Assembly (NCBI GenBank): GCA_002368805.1
Contig: DFFH01000154.1
Location: 3,569 to 8,619 of the forward strand
From: Mageeibacillus sp. UBA3781
Lineage (GTDB): Bacteria; Bacillota; Clostridia; Saccharofermentanales; Saccharofermentanaceae
Direction of reading: 5' to 3'
Length of the DNA stretch: 5,051 bases
Shown: positions 1 to 5,051 of the stretch, piece after piece
Position numbering within the stretch: the first letter of the stretch is position 1
Layout of the letters: each line of letters opens with the position of its first letter
Made by a program: the position numbers and the translations under genes
The notes under the pieces: generated by a model
Seen by the model: the letters and a program-made list of their open reading frames with translations, nothing else
Database searches by the model: none
Told to the model about the DNA's origin: nothing

Positions 1-1577
1 TTCAGCATCTTACCCCAGAGAGGGAGGATCGCCTGATATTTTCTCTCACGTCCCTGCTTAGCGGATCCGCCTGCGGAGTCTCCCTCTACGATGAAGATCT
101 CACAGAATGTCGGGTCTTTTTCCTGACAGTCAGCAAGCTTTCCAGGGAGAGTATTTGACTCAAATACACTCTTTCTTCTCGTCATATCACGGGCTTTTCT
201 AGCTGCCTCACGGGCACGGGAAGCAGACAGGCACTTGTCCATGACGATCTTCGCAACATTCGGATTTTCCTCGAGATACTGAGCCAGTTTTTCTGACATG
301 ACAGTCTCTACAAGCGTTCTAATTTCGGCATTTCCAAGCTTTGACTTTGTTTGACCTTCAAACTGCGGTTCCGGAAGTTTCACACTGATAATGGCGCCAA
401 TACCTTCTCTGGTATCCTCACCCTGGAGGTTTCTGTCAGAGTCCTTAATGTACTTATACTTTCTGGCATAATCATTAATGACCTTAGTAAGAGCACTCTT
501 AAAGCCGGTAAGGTGGGAACCGCCTTCGACTGTTGCGATGTTATTTGCGTAGGAATAGACGTTCTCAGCGAAGGAATCGTTATACTGGATAGCGACCTCT
601 ACGAAGCACTCTCCGCTTCTCTGAGCGATATAGATCGGTGGCTTGTGAAGCGCCTCTCTGTGGCGGTTTAAGTACTCTACGAAGGAGATGATACCACCGT
701 CATAGTGAAGTACTTTGTCGACCGGTTCTTCGGCTCTGTCGTCACGAAGAATGATGGTGATCTCTCTATTCAGAAAAGCCATTTCACGATAACGTGTGAT
801 CATAGCATCGAAATCGAAACGGCAGTCCGGGAAGATCTCCGGGTCCGGTGTGAATACTGTGGTCGTACCGGTATCATTCTCATCGCATTTTCCGACGATC
901 TCGAGGGGAGAAGTAGTCTTTCCGCGTTCAAATTCAATATGGTAAATGTTTCCTTCACGGCGTACTTCTACGACCATCTTGGAAGCAAGCGCATTAACTA
1001 CGGAAGCACCTACACCATGCAGACCGCCGGAAACGCTATATGCGCCGCCGCCGAACTTACCACCGGCATGAAGTACTGTGTGTACGACTTCAACAGTAGG
1101 AATACCCATTTTCGGGTGAATACCGACCGGAATACCGGAACCGTTATCCTGTACTGTAACAGAACCATCTTTATTTACTGTGACCTTGATGGTATCACAG
1201 CGGCCGGCAAGCGCCTCATCGACAGAGTTCGCTACGATCTCATATACGAGGTGGTGAAGGCCTCTGAGGGTCGTATCACCGATATACATACCAGGACGCT
1301 TTCTAACGGCTTCCAGACCCTCCAGGACCTGAATATCTTCCTCGTTATATTCTTTCTTGTTCGTGGTGTCGAAATCATCCTGTCCCTGTGTCGCCTGCTC
1401 GAGATCTTCGAGAGAATCTTCCTTATAGTCTTCGGTCAAAGCACGAGGGTCAGAAGCGAGGTTTACAAGACCATCTGTCTCTTCCTGTACCTCGTAATAA
1501 AACTCACGCTGTCCTTCCGGCTGACTCTGAGATCCATTCTCAGCGGATGCGTTCTGCAGGTTCTTTTCGTCGTCCAT
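1..1577 (-). CDS. gyrB: DNA gyrase subunit B, 5' part (runs off the left edge)
   Basis: This is the ATPase and TOPRIM subunit of DNA gyrase, which works with GyrA as A2B2 to introduce negative supercoils using ATP. I read 525 codons without interruption from ATG at 1577; the rest lies outside the window. Residues 77-105 hold the family opening (VLEGLEAVRKRPGMYIG). E113 is the expected catalytic base and N117 the Mg ligand in EIVANSVDEALAG. D144 in QDNGSGIP is the adenine-binding Asp. Residues 172-190 form the glycine-rich ATP lid, and Q409-T-K411 the QTK loop of the transducer domain. TOPRIM starts with E498-G-D500. The ATG follows AAGGA with 10 nt between them, and no other ATG occurs before M97, so the start is well supported. 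It gives an acidic tail of about 70 residues that B. subtilis GyrB lacks (22 D/E against 6 K/R in residues 1-76). W521 sits where E. coli has K447. The gene lies 111 bp after remB and is probably cotranscribed with it. Confidence 0.97.
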   Translation of the reverse strand, partial: MDDEKNLQNASAENGSQSQPEGQREFYYEVQEETDGLVNLASDPRALTEDYKEDSLEDLEQATQGQDDFDTTNKKEYNEEDIQVLEGLEAVRKRPGMYIGDTTLRGLHHLVYEIVANSVDEALAGRCDTIKVTVNKDGSVTVQDNGSGIPVGIHPKMGIPTVEVVHTVLHAGGKFGGGAYSVSGGLHGVGASVVNALASKMVVEVRREGNIYHIEFERGKTTSPLEIVGKCDENDTGTTTVFTPDPEIFPDCRFDFDAMITRYREMAFLNREITIILRDDRAEEPVDKVLHYDGGIISFVEYLNRHREALHKPPIYIAQRSGECFVEVAIQYNDSFAENVYSYANNIATVEGGSHLTGFKSALTKVINDYARKYKYIKDSDRNLQGEDTREGIGAIISVKLPEPQFEGQTKSKLGNAEIRTLVETVMSEKLAQYLEENPNVAKIVMDKCLSASRAREAARKARDMTRRKSVFESNTLPGKLADCQEKDPTFCEIFIVEGDSAGGSAKQGRERKYQAILPLWGKML

Positions 1578-1597
1578 TTTTCGTCTTTCCTTCCTTA

Positions 1598-1630
1598 TTT
1601 TTCCCGTAAAAAGCCTTCTTTAGGGAAAAA
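1598..1630 (-). promoter_or_regulatory. Hairpin in the gyrB leader, next to the Shine-Dalgarno
   Basis: A perfect 8-bp inverted repeat (TTTTTCCC at 1598-1605 and GGGAAAAA at 1623-1630) can extend inward by TAAA (1607-1610) pairing with TTTA (1619-1622), with one bulged G at 1606. In the gyrB mRNA the 3' arm ends two bases before the AAGGAAGG ribosome-binding stretch (1589-1596). No U-tract follows on the minus strand, so it does not look like an intrinsic terminator. A role in translation or mRNA stability of gyrB is an inference. Confidence 0.45.
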
Positions 1631-1646
1631 ACTCATATTTTGATCC

Positions 1647-1670
1647 GATACTTCGAAAAGTACTGGTATC
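1647..1670 (-). repeat. Small inverted repeat in the remB-gyrB spacer
   Basis: GATAC at 1647-1651 and GTATC at 1666-1670 form a short inverted repeat. An alternative nested stem pairs TACTT (1649-1653) with AAGTA (1658-1662), which in the minus-strand RNA closes a UUCG loop. The stems are only 5 bp and no T-run follows directly. I see no clear sigma-A promoter in this 111-bp spacer. It could be a weak RNA processing or pause site, or chance. Confidence 0.25.
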
Positions 1671-1688
1671 TAAAGCTTTGTAACACTG

Positions 1689-1952
1689 TTATTGCACGAT
1701 TTCGGGCATATTTTTCGCGTTATCTATGCGCTTTTTGAGCGTCAAGACCGAGATAGGGGAGACAAAGGTCCGATCATCTGTCAGGATGAGGGAACGCGGT
1801 ATCTCTTCAGAGACATATTCGAGGATATTATCCTCTTCCTGCTGCCGCAGAAATGCATTCACATCCGAAGAAGCCTGTACGGTCTCAAGATTTACCAGAC
1901 CGATGATCGAATCGATCAGGATCGTATATTCTCCGCCGATATGAACGAACAT
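1689..1952 (-). CDS. remB: RemB/YaaB-like DUF370 regulator
   Basis: The predicted 87-residue protein resembles B. subtilis YaaB (RemB, about 81 aa), a DUF370 protein related to the biofilm-matrix regulator RemA. The family pattern is visible: M-(F/Y)-(V/I)-H-(I/L)-G at the N-terminus, an I-(I/V)-G-(L/I) segment at residues 16-19, an SLILT strand in the second half, and a conserved ending with SP-S--TLKKR near residues 65-75. The position between recF and gyrB is the same as in Bacillus, which supports the call strongly. There is no signal peptide or membrane segment. The start is fixed by AAGGGG at 1961-1966, 8 nt before the ATG. The gene has its own promoter in the 73-bp gap after recF and probably leads a remB-gyrB transcript. 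RemA is a DNA-binding activator; what RemB does outside Bacillus is not settled, so its role here is inferred. Confidence 0.88.
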   Translation of the reverse strand: MFVHIGGEYTILIDSIIGLVNLETVQASSDVNAFLRQQEEDNILEYVSEEIPRSLILTDDRTFVSPISVLTLKKRIDNAKNMPEIVQ

Positions 1953-1979
1953 CAGAAACGCCCCTTAACACTATCTGTT

Positions 1980-2021
1980 TTGACCTAAATATTATACCAT
2001 AAAAGCACTGGAAAAGGTCAA
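1980..2021. repeat. 7-bp inverted repeat flanking the remB -10 box
   Basis: TTGACCT at 1980-1986 and AGGTCAA at 2015-2021 are perfect inverted copies with 28 bp between them. The right arm is the -35 element (plus one base) and the left arm lies at the expected transcription start. This geometry could be a split operator for a dimeric regulator. It could also be a by-product of the -35 consensus. No protein can be named from the sequence. Confidence 0.4.
1991..2021 (-). promoter_or_regulatory. Sigma-A promoter for remB-gyrB
   Basis: On the minus strand a TTGACC -35 box (2021 to 2016) and a perfect TATAAT -10 box (1996 to 1991) lie between the recF stop codon and remB. The -10 is preceded by TGG, giving an extended TGnTATAAT element. 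The spacer is 19 bp, longer than the optimum of 17, and the extended -10 could compensate for that. Transcription would begin near 1984, leaving a leader of about 30 nt with the Shine-Dalgarno AAGGGG. The -35 starts 5 nt after the recF stop. It would let remB and gyrB be expressed apart from dnaN-recF. Confidence 0.72.
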
Positions 2022-2025
2022 TTTT

Positions 2026-3222
2026 CTACTCATTTTCTATTCTCTTCACAGAACCCTCTGATACCTCAAAGAAGGCTATTTTCGATGCTTTTTCCAGTGA
2101 ATCCGCCAGTTCCTGCTCGATGAAGGATTTATCCGTGCAGGTAATGAAGATCTGGGCATCTCCGATCTCGGAAAGCAGGCACTTTCTTCTTGCTGCATCG
2201 AGCTCGCCGAAAACATCGTCCAGAAGAAGTACCGGGGAGTCATTCGTCTCTTCACGCATGATATCCAGTTCCGCAAGTTTCATGGAAAGAGCAGCGGATC
2301 TCTGCTGACCCTGAGAGGCAAACATACGAAGACCATCACCATCCAGAGACATCTGAAGATCGTCCCTCTGCGGTCCGTGATTGGTCGTACCGCGGTAAAA
2401 ATCCTCTTCGATGGAATTATCCCACTTTGAGATCAAAGCCTCGATGATCTCCTCATCTGAGTTCTTTTCGAACATATCGATGGGTATGCATGTTTTATAT
2501 TTTACGAAGAGAGATTCGCTGCCATTACTGATTCTTTCATGATGGACCTTCGCAAACTTATCTATCCGGAGAGAGAAGAGATATCGGTCACGCATGATCT
2601 TTACCGCTGATCTGGCCATTGGTTCATGCCAGATGGACATTTCCTCACGGATCTGATCAGAAAGCGTCTTATTGCCATTAGAGCGCGCATTCTTGATGAT
2701 CCTGTTACGGTTCATCAGAAGACGGACATAATTCGACAGCTCGAAAAAGTAGGATGTCTTTACGGAAGAAAGAAGTACATTCAGGTACTTTCTGCGCACA
2801 GAGGGACCTTCTTTGATGAGCATCAAGTCCTCAGGAGCAAATATAACAGCGTTAAAAATCCCGAAATAATCGGATATTTTCTCAAAAGGCACTTCATCAT
2901 GGCAAACTATCTTTTTTGCCCGCTTTACGGTGGAATCTTCCCCCTGTCCGTCATCATACATGACGGAAACCGACTCATCATATGCATTATAGGAGGAGGT
3001 CAGCTGAAGCTTCACCTTATATCTGTGTTCCCCGTGAAGGATCATCTCACTGTCTTTGGATGTACGGTGGGAATGGGTAGAAGTACATAAATAGATGGAC
3101 TCCAATATATTCGTTTTACCCTGGGCATTCGATCCATAGAATACATTAACAGAAGGCTCGACCTTAAGATCAAGCCTTCTGTAATTTCTAAAGTTCTGAA
3201 GTTCTATGGAACGTATATACAT
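2026..3222 (-). CDS. recF: DNA replication and repair protein RecF
   Basis: RecF is an SMC/ABC-type ATPase that binds DNA at single-strand/duplex junctions and, with RecO and RecR, helps load RecA at gaps and stalled forks. The 398-residue protein opens with the family segment I-E-L-Q-N-F-R-N-Y (residues 6-14). Walker A is at G30-S-N-A-Q-G-K36-T37. The conserved GPQRDDL is at 283-289, the ABC signature SQGQQRS at 303-309, and Walker B LLLDDVFGELD at 332-342, where E340 would be the catalytic Glu and D342 ends the D-loop. It is somewhat longer than the usual 360-375 residues. ATG at 3222 is the only reasonable start, because an in-frame stop lies four codons upstream. The Shine-Dalgarno is poor (GAGA near 3230), which suggests low translation, as expected for RecF. 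It lies 57 bp after dnaN with no terminator between them, so the two are probably cotranscribed. Confidence 0.97.
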   Translation of the reverse strand: MYIRSIELQNFRNYRRLDLKVEPSVNVFYGSNAQGKTNILESIYLCTSTHSHRTSKDSEMILHGEHRYKVKLQLTSSYNAYDESVSVMYDDGQGEDSTVKRAKKIVCHDEVPFEKISDYFGIFNAVIFAPEDLMLIKEGPSVRRKYLNVLLSSVKTSYFFELSNYVRLLMNRNRIIKNARSNGNKTLSDQIREEMSIWHEPMARSAVKIMRDRYLFSLRIDKFAKVHHERISNGSESLFVKYKTCIPIDMFEKNSDEEIIEALISKWDNSIEEDFYRGTTNHGPQRDDLQMSLDGDGLRMFASQGQQRSAALSMKLAELDIMREETNDSPVLLLDDVFGELDAARRKCLLSEIGDAQIFITCTDKSFIEQELADSLEKASKIAFFEVSEGSVKRIENE

Positions 3223-3279
3223 ATCGTATTCTCAGTCTGTCATCGCGATAGATGAAAGCGGTCACTTCTATATCAGTGA

Positions 3280-4383
3280 TCACTTACGAAGCGGCAGGAT
3301 CAGATACGTATATCCATCTCCCTCTACAGGAACGACCACGGACGGACCATTGGAGCCGGAGAAGAGGAACTTGACGGTATCATCATCGATGGCACGAAGC
3401 GCGTCCATGATGTATTTATGGTTGAAATCCACGTTAATGAGATCACCTGTAATCTGGCAGGAAACTTCCTCACGGAGATTACCGAGTTCAGTAGAAGATC
3501 TGATCACGAGAGTCTCCTCATTATCCATAGAGAGGTTTACAGGGCAGCGGCGGTCTTCCTTCTGGATGATCAGGGAAGCACGCTCAACGGCGTTCAGAAC
3601 AGCATTCTTATCAACGATCATCGTTGTGGAAGAATTCTTCGGAACGATTGCGTGATAATCCAGAAACTCACCATTAATCAGTCTGGATACGATTCTGAAC
3701 TTACCTGTATCGAAGAGGATGTGGTTTGTGGAAGCATAAATAACTACTTCCGCGTCTTTTCCTGTCAGGATACGTGCTGCCTCGTGAAGTGCTTTTCCGG
3801 GGATAAGGAACTTCATCACAGGAAGATCCTCGCCGATCTCTTTCTTTCTGTGTGCCATACGGAAACCGTCGATAGATACGACATTGATGTTCTTTCCGTC
3901 AGACTCGAAGAGGGAACCATTCAGGATCGGACGTCCTTCGTCTGTCGAGATCGCGAAGATCGTCTGGCTGATCATGTCTCTTAAGATCTCCTGGTTCAGG
4001 ATGATCTTGTTATCATCGCCTACTACCGGGATCGTCGGGAATCCTTCTGCGGAGATACCATTGATCGAGAACTTCGAAGTGCCGCTCTCGATGTCGATCA
4101 CCATTCTCTCATTGGAAGAAATAGCAACTTCCTCATCCGGGAGCTTTCTGACGATCTCACCAAATACCTTGGAAGGAATAACGATAGCTCCTTCTTCCAT
4201 TACATCTGCTTCTACAAGTGCTTCAATACCTGTCTCTAAATCATAGCCTGTGAGCTTGACGCCCTTCGCATCGGCTTCAATTAAAATACCATCTAATATA
4301 GGTAAAGTAGAACGAGTTGAAACTGCCTTCTGAACGATCGAAATAGCTTCGACCAGATTGTCTCTTGAAATAACAAGTTTCAT
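3280..4383 (-). CDS. dnaN: DNA polymerase III beta subunit (sliding clamp)
   Basis: The sliding clamp is a head-to-tail dimeric ring that encircles DNA and tethers the replicative polymerase, and also docks repair and regulatory proteins. The 367-residue product matches the family length (366 in E. coli, 378 in B. subtilis) and should fold as three similar domains of about 120 residues each. Recognisable pieces are the N-terminal MKLVISRDNL segment, TRSTLPILDGILIEA near residues 23-37, DGFRMAHR near 170-177, SRLINGEFLDY in the central domain, and the C-terminal LILPLRK, which corresponds to the clamp-pocket tail (MPMRL in E. coli). The start at 4383 is preceded by GGAGG at 4394-4398. dnaN follows a 440-bp intergenic region with its own promoter candidates, so it need not depend on dnaA transcription. 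The yaaA S4-domain gene usually found between dnaN and recF is absent. Confidence 0.98.
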   Translation of the reverse strand: MKLVISRDNLVEAISIVQKAVSTRSTLPILDGILIEADAKGVKLTGYDLETGIEALVEADVMEEGAIVIPSKVFGEIVRKLPDEEVAISSNERMVIDIESGTSKFSINGISAEGFPTIPVVGDDNKIILNQEILRDMISQTIFAISTDEGRPILNGSLFESDGKNINVVSIDGFRMAHRKKEIGEDLPVMKFLIPGKALHEAARILTGKDAEVVIYASTNHILFDTGKFRIVSRLINGEFLDYHAIVPKNSSTTMIVDKNAVLNAVERASLIIQKEDRRCPVNLSMDNEETLVIRSSTELGNLREEVSCQITGDLINVDFNHKYIMDALRAIDDDTVKFLFSGSNGPSVVVPVEGDGYTYLILPLRK

Positions 4384-4393
4384 GCGTTTCTAG

Positions 4394-4398
4394 CCTCC
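4394..4398 (-). promoter_or_regulatory. Shine-Dalgarno site of dnaN
   Basis: GGAGG lies 10 nt before the dnaN ATG on the minus strand. The spacing is slightly long, but it is the best match near this start. Confidence 0.75.
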
Positions 4399-4400
4399 AT

Positions 4401-4432
4401 TTTCTATTTATCAAATAACACTATATATTATA
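4401..4432. other. A+T-rich tract, candidate DNA unwinding element
   Basis: Only 4 of 32 bases are G or C. It sits on the dnaN side of the box cluster, as the unwinding element does in B. subtilis. The same bases form the dnaN leader and its TATAAT box, so the A+T content may instead reflect the promoter. A second, weaker A+T-rich stretch is at 4579-4597. Confidence 0.35.
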
Positions 4433-4486
4433 CAGGAAAATTACAAAAATGCTACACAGAATACTCGAAAAGCTAGAGAAATTCAA
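4427..4486 (-). promoter_or_regulatory. Candidate sigma-A promoters for dnaN
   Basis: Two overlapping candidates read toward dnaN. The first has a perfect TATAAT -10 box (4432 to 4427), but no good -35 at 17-18 bp (GTAGCA or TGTAGC). The second has TTGAAT (4486 to 4481), a 17-bp spacer and TATTCT (4463 to 4458), each four matches of six. Both are followed by the A+T-rich leader of dnaN. The TATAAT box is the stronger single element, and which one is used cannot be told from the sequence. Confidence 0.5.
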
Positions 4487-4517
4487 CATCTTATCGAGTT
4501 TTCACCTACGAGAAAAG

Positions 4518-4536
4518 TTTTCCACTTTTTTCCACT
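4518..4536 (+). promoter_or_regulatory. Tandem DnaA-box-like sites, 10 bp apart
   Basis: TTTTCCACT occurs at 4518-4526 and again at 4528-4536. Each differs from TTATCCACA at two positions. The 10-bp offset puts the two on the same face of the helix. They are weak sites that might bind DnaA cooperatively near the unwinding region. Confidence 0.45.
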
Positions 4537-4635
4537 TTGAGAAATCGGATTTTTGTGGGGAGAATTCTTCCGGCTGCATAAATACAAACAATAAAAGTCA
4601 GAAGAATAGTACTTCTCCTTCTTAATATTATGCTC

Positions 4636-4718
4636 TGTGAAAATGGTTCAAAAGCGCCTCAAAGGCTGAAATACCAGTATTTCTTATGTGTAAAACGTGT
4701 GAAAAGCACTGTGCAAAA
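4636..4718 (-). promoter_or_regulatory. Cluster of degenerate DnaA boxes on the minus strand
   Basis: Two sites fit the relaxed consensus TT(A/T)TNCACA exactly on the minus strand: TTTTGCACA at 4710-4718 and TTTTACACA at 4687-4695. Two further sites miss it by one base: CTTTTCACA at 4698-4706 and ATTTTCACA at 4636-4644. They face opposite to the perfect boxes at 4737-4762. Individually they are weak; the grouping is what suggests function. Confidence 0.45.
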
Positions 4719-4736
4719 GAAAAGGAGTTTTAAACC

Positions 4737-4745
4737 TTATCCACA
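4737..4745 (+). promoter_or_regulatory. DnaA box, perfect
   Basis: TTATCCACA is an exact match to the DnaA-box consensus. It lies 87 bp leftward (downstream) of dnaA, with 8 bp between it and the next perfect box. Confidence 0.88.
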
Positions 4746-4753
4746 AGCTGATC

Positions 4754-4762
4754 TTATCCACA
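4754..4762 (+). promoter_or_regulatory. DnaA box, perfect
   Basis: This is a second exact TTATCCACA in the same orientation, 17 bp start to start from the first. The pair is probably the strong DnaA anchor of this side of the origin. Confidence 0.88.
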
Positions 4763-4786
4763 TTAAATGCACTTGTTTTCCTACGG

Positions 4787-4824
4787 AAGTTTTCCACAAA
4801 TGAACGAAAAAGAGTGGAAAACTT
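4787..4824. repeat. Perfect 11-bp inverted repeat made of DnaA-box-like arms
   Basis: AAGTTTTCCAC at 4787-4797 is matched by its exact complement GTGGAAAACTT at 4814-4824, with 16 bp between the arms. The left arm contains TTTTCCACA (4790-4798, one mismatch to the DnaA box). The right arm contains TTTTCCACT on the minus strand (4813-4821, two mismatches). The right arm reaches the first base of the dnaA stop codon as read on the plus strand (4824). No U-tract follows, so a plain intrinsic terminator of dnaA is unlikely. It could be a convergent box pair, an mRNA 3' hairpin, or both. Confidence 0.6.
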
Positions 4825-5051
4825 TAGTTAAAAAGACGCTTTTTAATCGAATCGATGCGGATGGAAGTCTCGGAGTTCTCGTCTTTCAGACTTGTTTCAA
4901 TTTTGTTACAAGCATGCAGAACCGTGCTATGATCTTTGCCTGCGAAAAACTCTCCGATCTTCGGATAGGTCATGTTCAGTTCCGATCTGCAAAGGAACAT
5001 GCAGACCTGTCTGGGAACGAGGATCTCTTTGCTTCTTTTATTGGACATGAT
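4824..5051 (-). CDS. dnaA: Replication initiator DnaA, C-terminal fragment (runs off the right edge)
   Basis: These are the last 75 codons and stop of DnaA, the AAA+ initiator that binds DnaA boxes and melts the origin. The fragment is most of domain IV, the helix-turn-helix DNA-binding domain. It has VPRQVCMFLCR, YPKIGEFFAGKDHSTVLHACNKI and a final helix ending KKRLFN. The signature reads AGKDHSTVLHA against the common GGRDHTTVLHA. The Asp-His pair that contacts the box is kept, the Arg before it is Lys and the first Thr is Ser, both mild changes. The reading frame continues through the right edge (the codon before M at 5048 is Ile), so that Met is internal. The ATPase domain is not in the window. 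Confidence 0.96.
   Translation of the reverse strand: MMSNKRSKEILVPRQVCMFLCRSELNMTYPKIGEFFAGKDHSTVLHACNKIETSLKDENSETSIRIDSIKKRLFN

Larger units (their letters stand above)
4384..4823. other. oriC: Probable chromosomal origin (oriC), dnaA-dnaN intergenic part
   Basis: This 440-bp stretch holds no convincing gene in any frame. It contains two perfect DnaA boxes, TTTTCCACA and TTTTNCACA variants on both strands, tandem and inverted box-like repeats, and an A+T-rich tract beside dnaN at 4401-4432 (4 G/C in 32 bases) that could unwind. In B. subtilis and many other Bacillota the region between dnaA and dnaN carries the unwinding site, and a second box cluster lies upstream of dnaA. That upstream part is outside this window. 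The origin call rests on box density and gene context. Confidence 0.82.

Noticed and set aside
351..671. 106-codon open frame on the plus strand
   Set aside because: It is antisense to the transducer region of gyrB and has no ribosome-binding site that I can see.
705..1643. 312-codon open frame on the plus strand
   Set aside because: It lies antisense to gyrB and its 3' part covers the gyrB leader. Its translation shows no recognisable family, while the minus-strand frame is unmistakable GyrB.
3262..3284. TCACT/AGTGA inverted repeat and GTGATCAC palindrome at the end of dnaN
   Set aside because: The stems are 5 bp or less and no T-run follows, so I do not call a terminator or operator.
3418..3984. 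188-codon open frame on the plus strand
   Set aside because: It is wholly antisense to dnaN and resembles no known protein. The same applies to the plus-strand frames at 3206-3655, 3884-4246 and 2626-3090.
4453..4459. Extra DnaA box around CTACACA
   Set aside because: It misses the relaxed consensus at two positions and has no supporting neighbour.
4721..4730. Shine-Dalgarno-like AAAGGAG on the plus strand in the intergenic region
   Set aside because: No start codon follows at a usable distance and no open frame leads from it.
4824..5048. A stand-alone 74-residue DNA-binding protein
   Set aside because: The frame is open through the window edge and the sequence is DnaA domain IV, so the Met at 5048 is internal.

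Overview
This window is the core of a bacterial chromosome-origin locus. Every gene lies on the minus strand, so reading from right to left gives dnaA (3' end only), a 440-bp intergenic region that looks like oriC, dnaN, recF, a remB/yaaB-type DUF370 gene, and gyrB (5' part only). The gene order with remB between recF and gyrB is the Bacillota (Firmicutes) arrangement. The moderate G+C content, purine-rich Shine-Dalgarno sites, the missing S4-domain gene (yaaA) between dnaN and recF, and the wording of RecF, GyrB and DnaA domain IV suggest a member of the Clostridia. The lineage is an inference, not a database result.

Layout. 4824-5051: last 75 codons of dnaA, covering the DNA-binding domain IV. 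4384-4823: non-coding, with two perfect DnaA boxes, several degenerate ones on both strands, a perfect 11-bp inverted repeat built from box-like sequence, and tandem box-like sites 10 bp apart. An A+T-rich tract next to dnaN doubles as its promoter region. 3280-4383: dnaN, the sliding clamp. 2026-3222: recF, an ABC-type repair ATPase. 1953-2025: short spacer with a recognisable sigma-A promoter (extended -10) for remB-gyrB, whose -35 box is one arm of a 7-bp inverted repeat. 1689-1952: remB. 1578-1688: spacer with a hairpin just before the gyrB Shine-Dalgarno. 1-1577: gyrB, leaving the window inside the TOPRIM domain.

How the genes work together. DnaA binds the boxes and opens the origin, DnaN clamps the polymerase, RecF acts at gapped or stalled DNA, and GyrB with GyrA relieves the supercoiling ahead of the fork. 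RemB is a small regulator that travels with this cluster. The genes point leftward from the proposed origin, so they are co-directional with the fork moving left.

I do not see a mobile element, CRISPR array, RNA gene or unknown enzyme system. The points worth a second look are the layout of the origin, an acidic extension of about 70 residues on GyrB, a tryptophan at the GyrB position equivalent to E. coli Lys447, and the promoter with inverted repeat ahead of remB.
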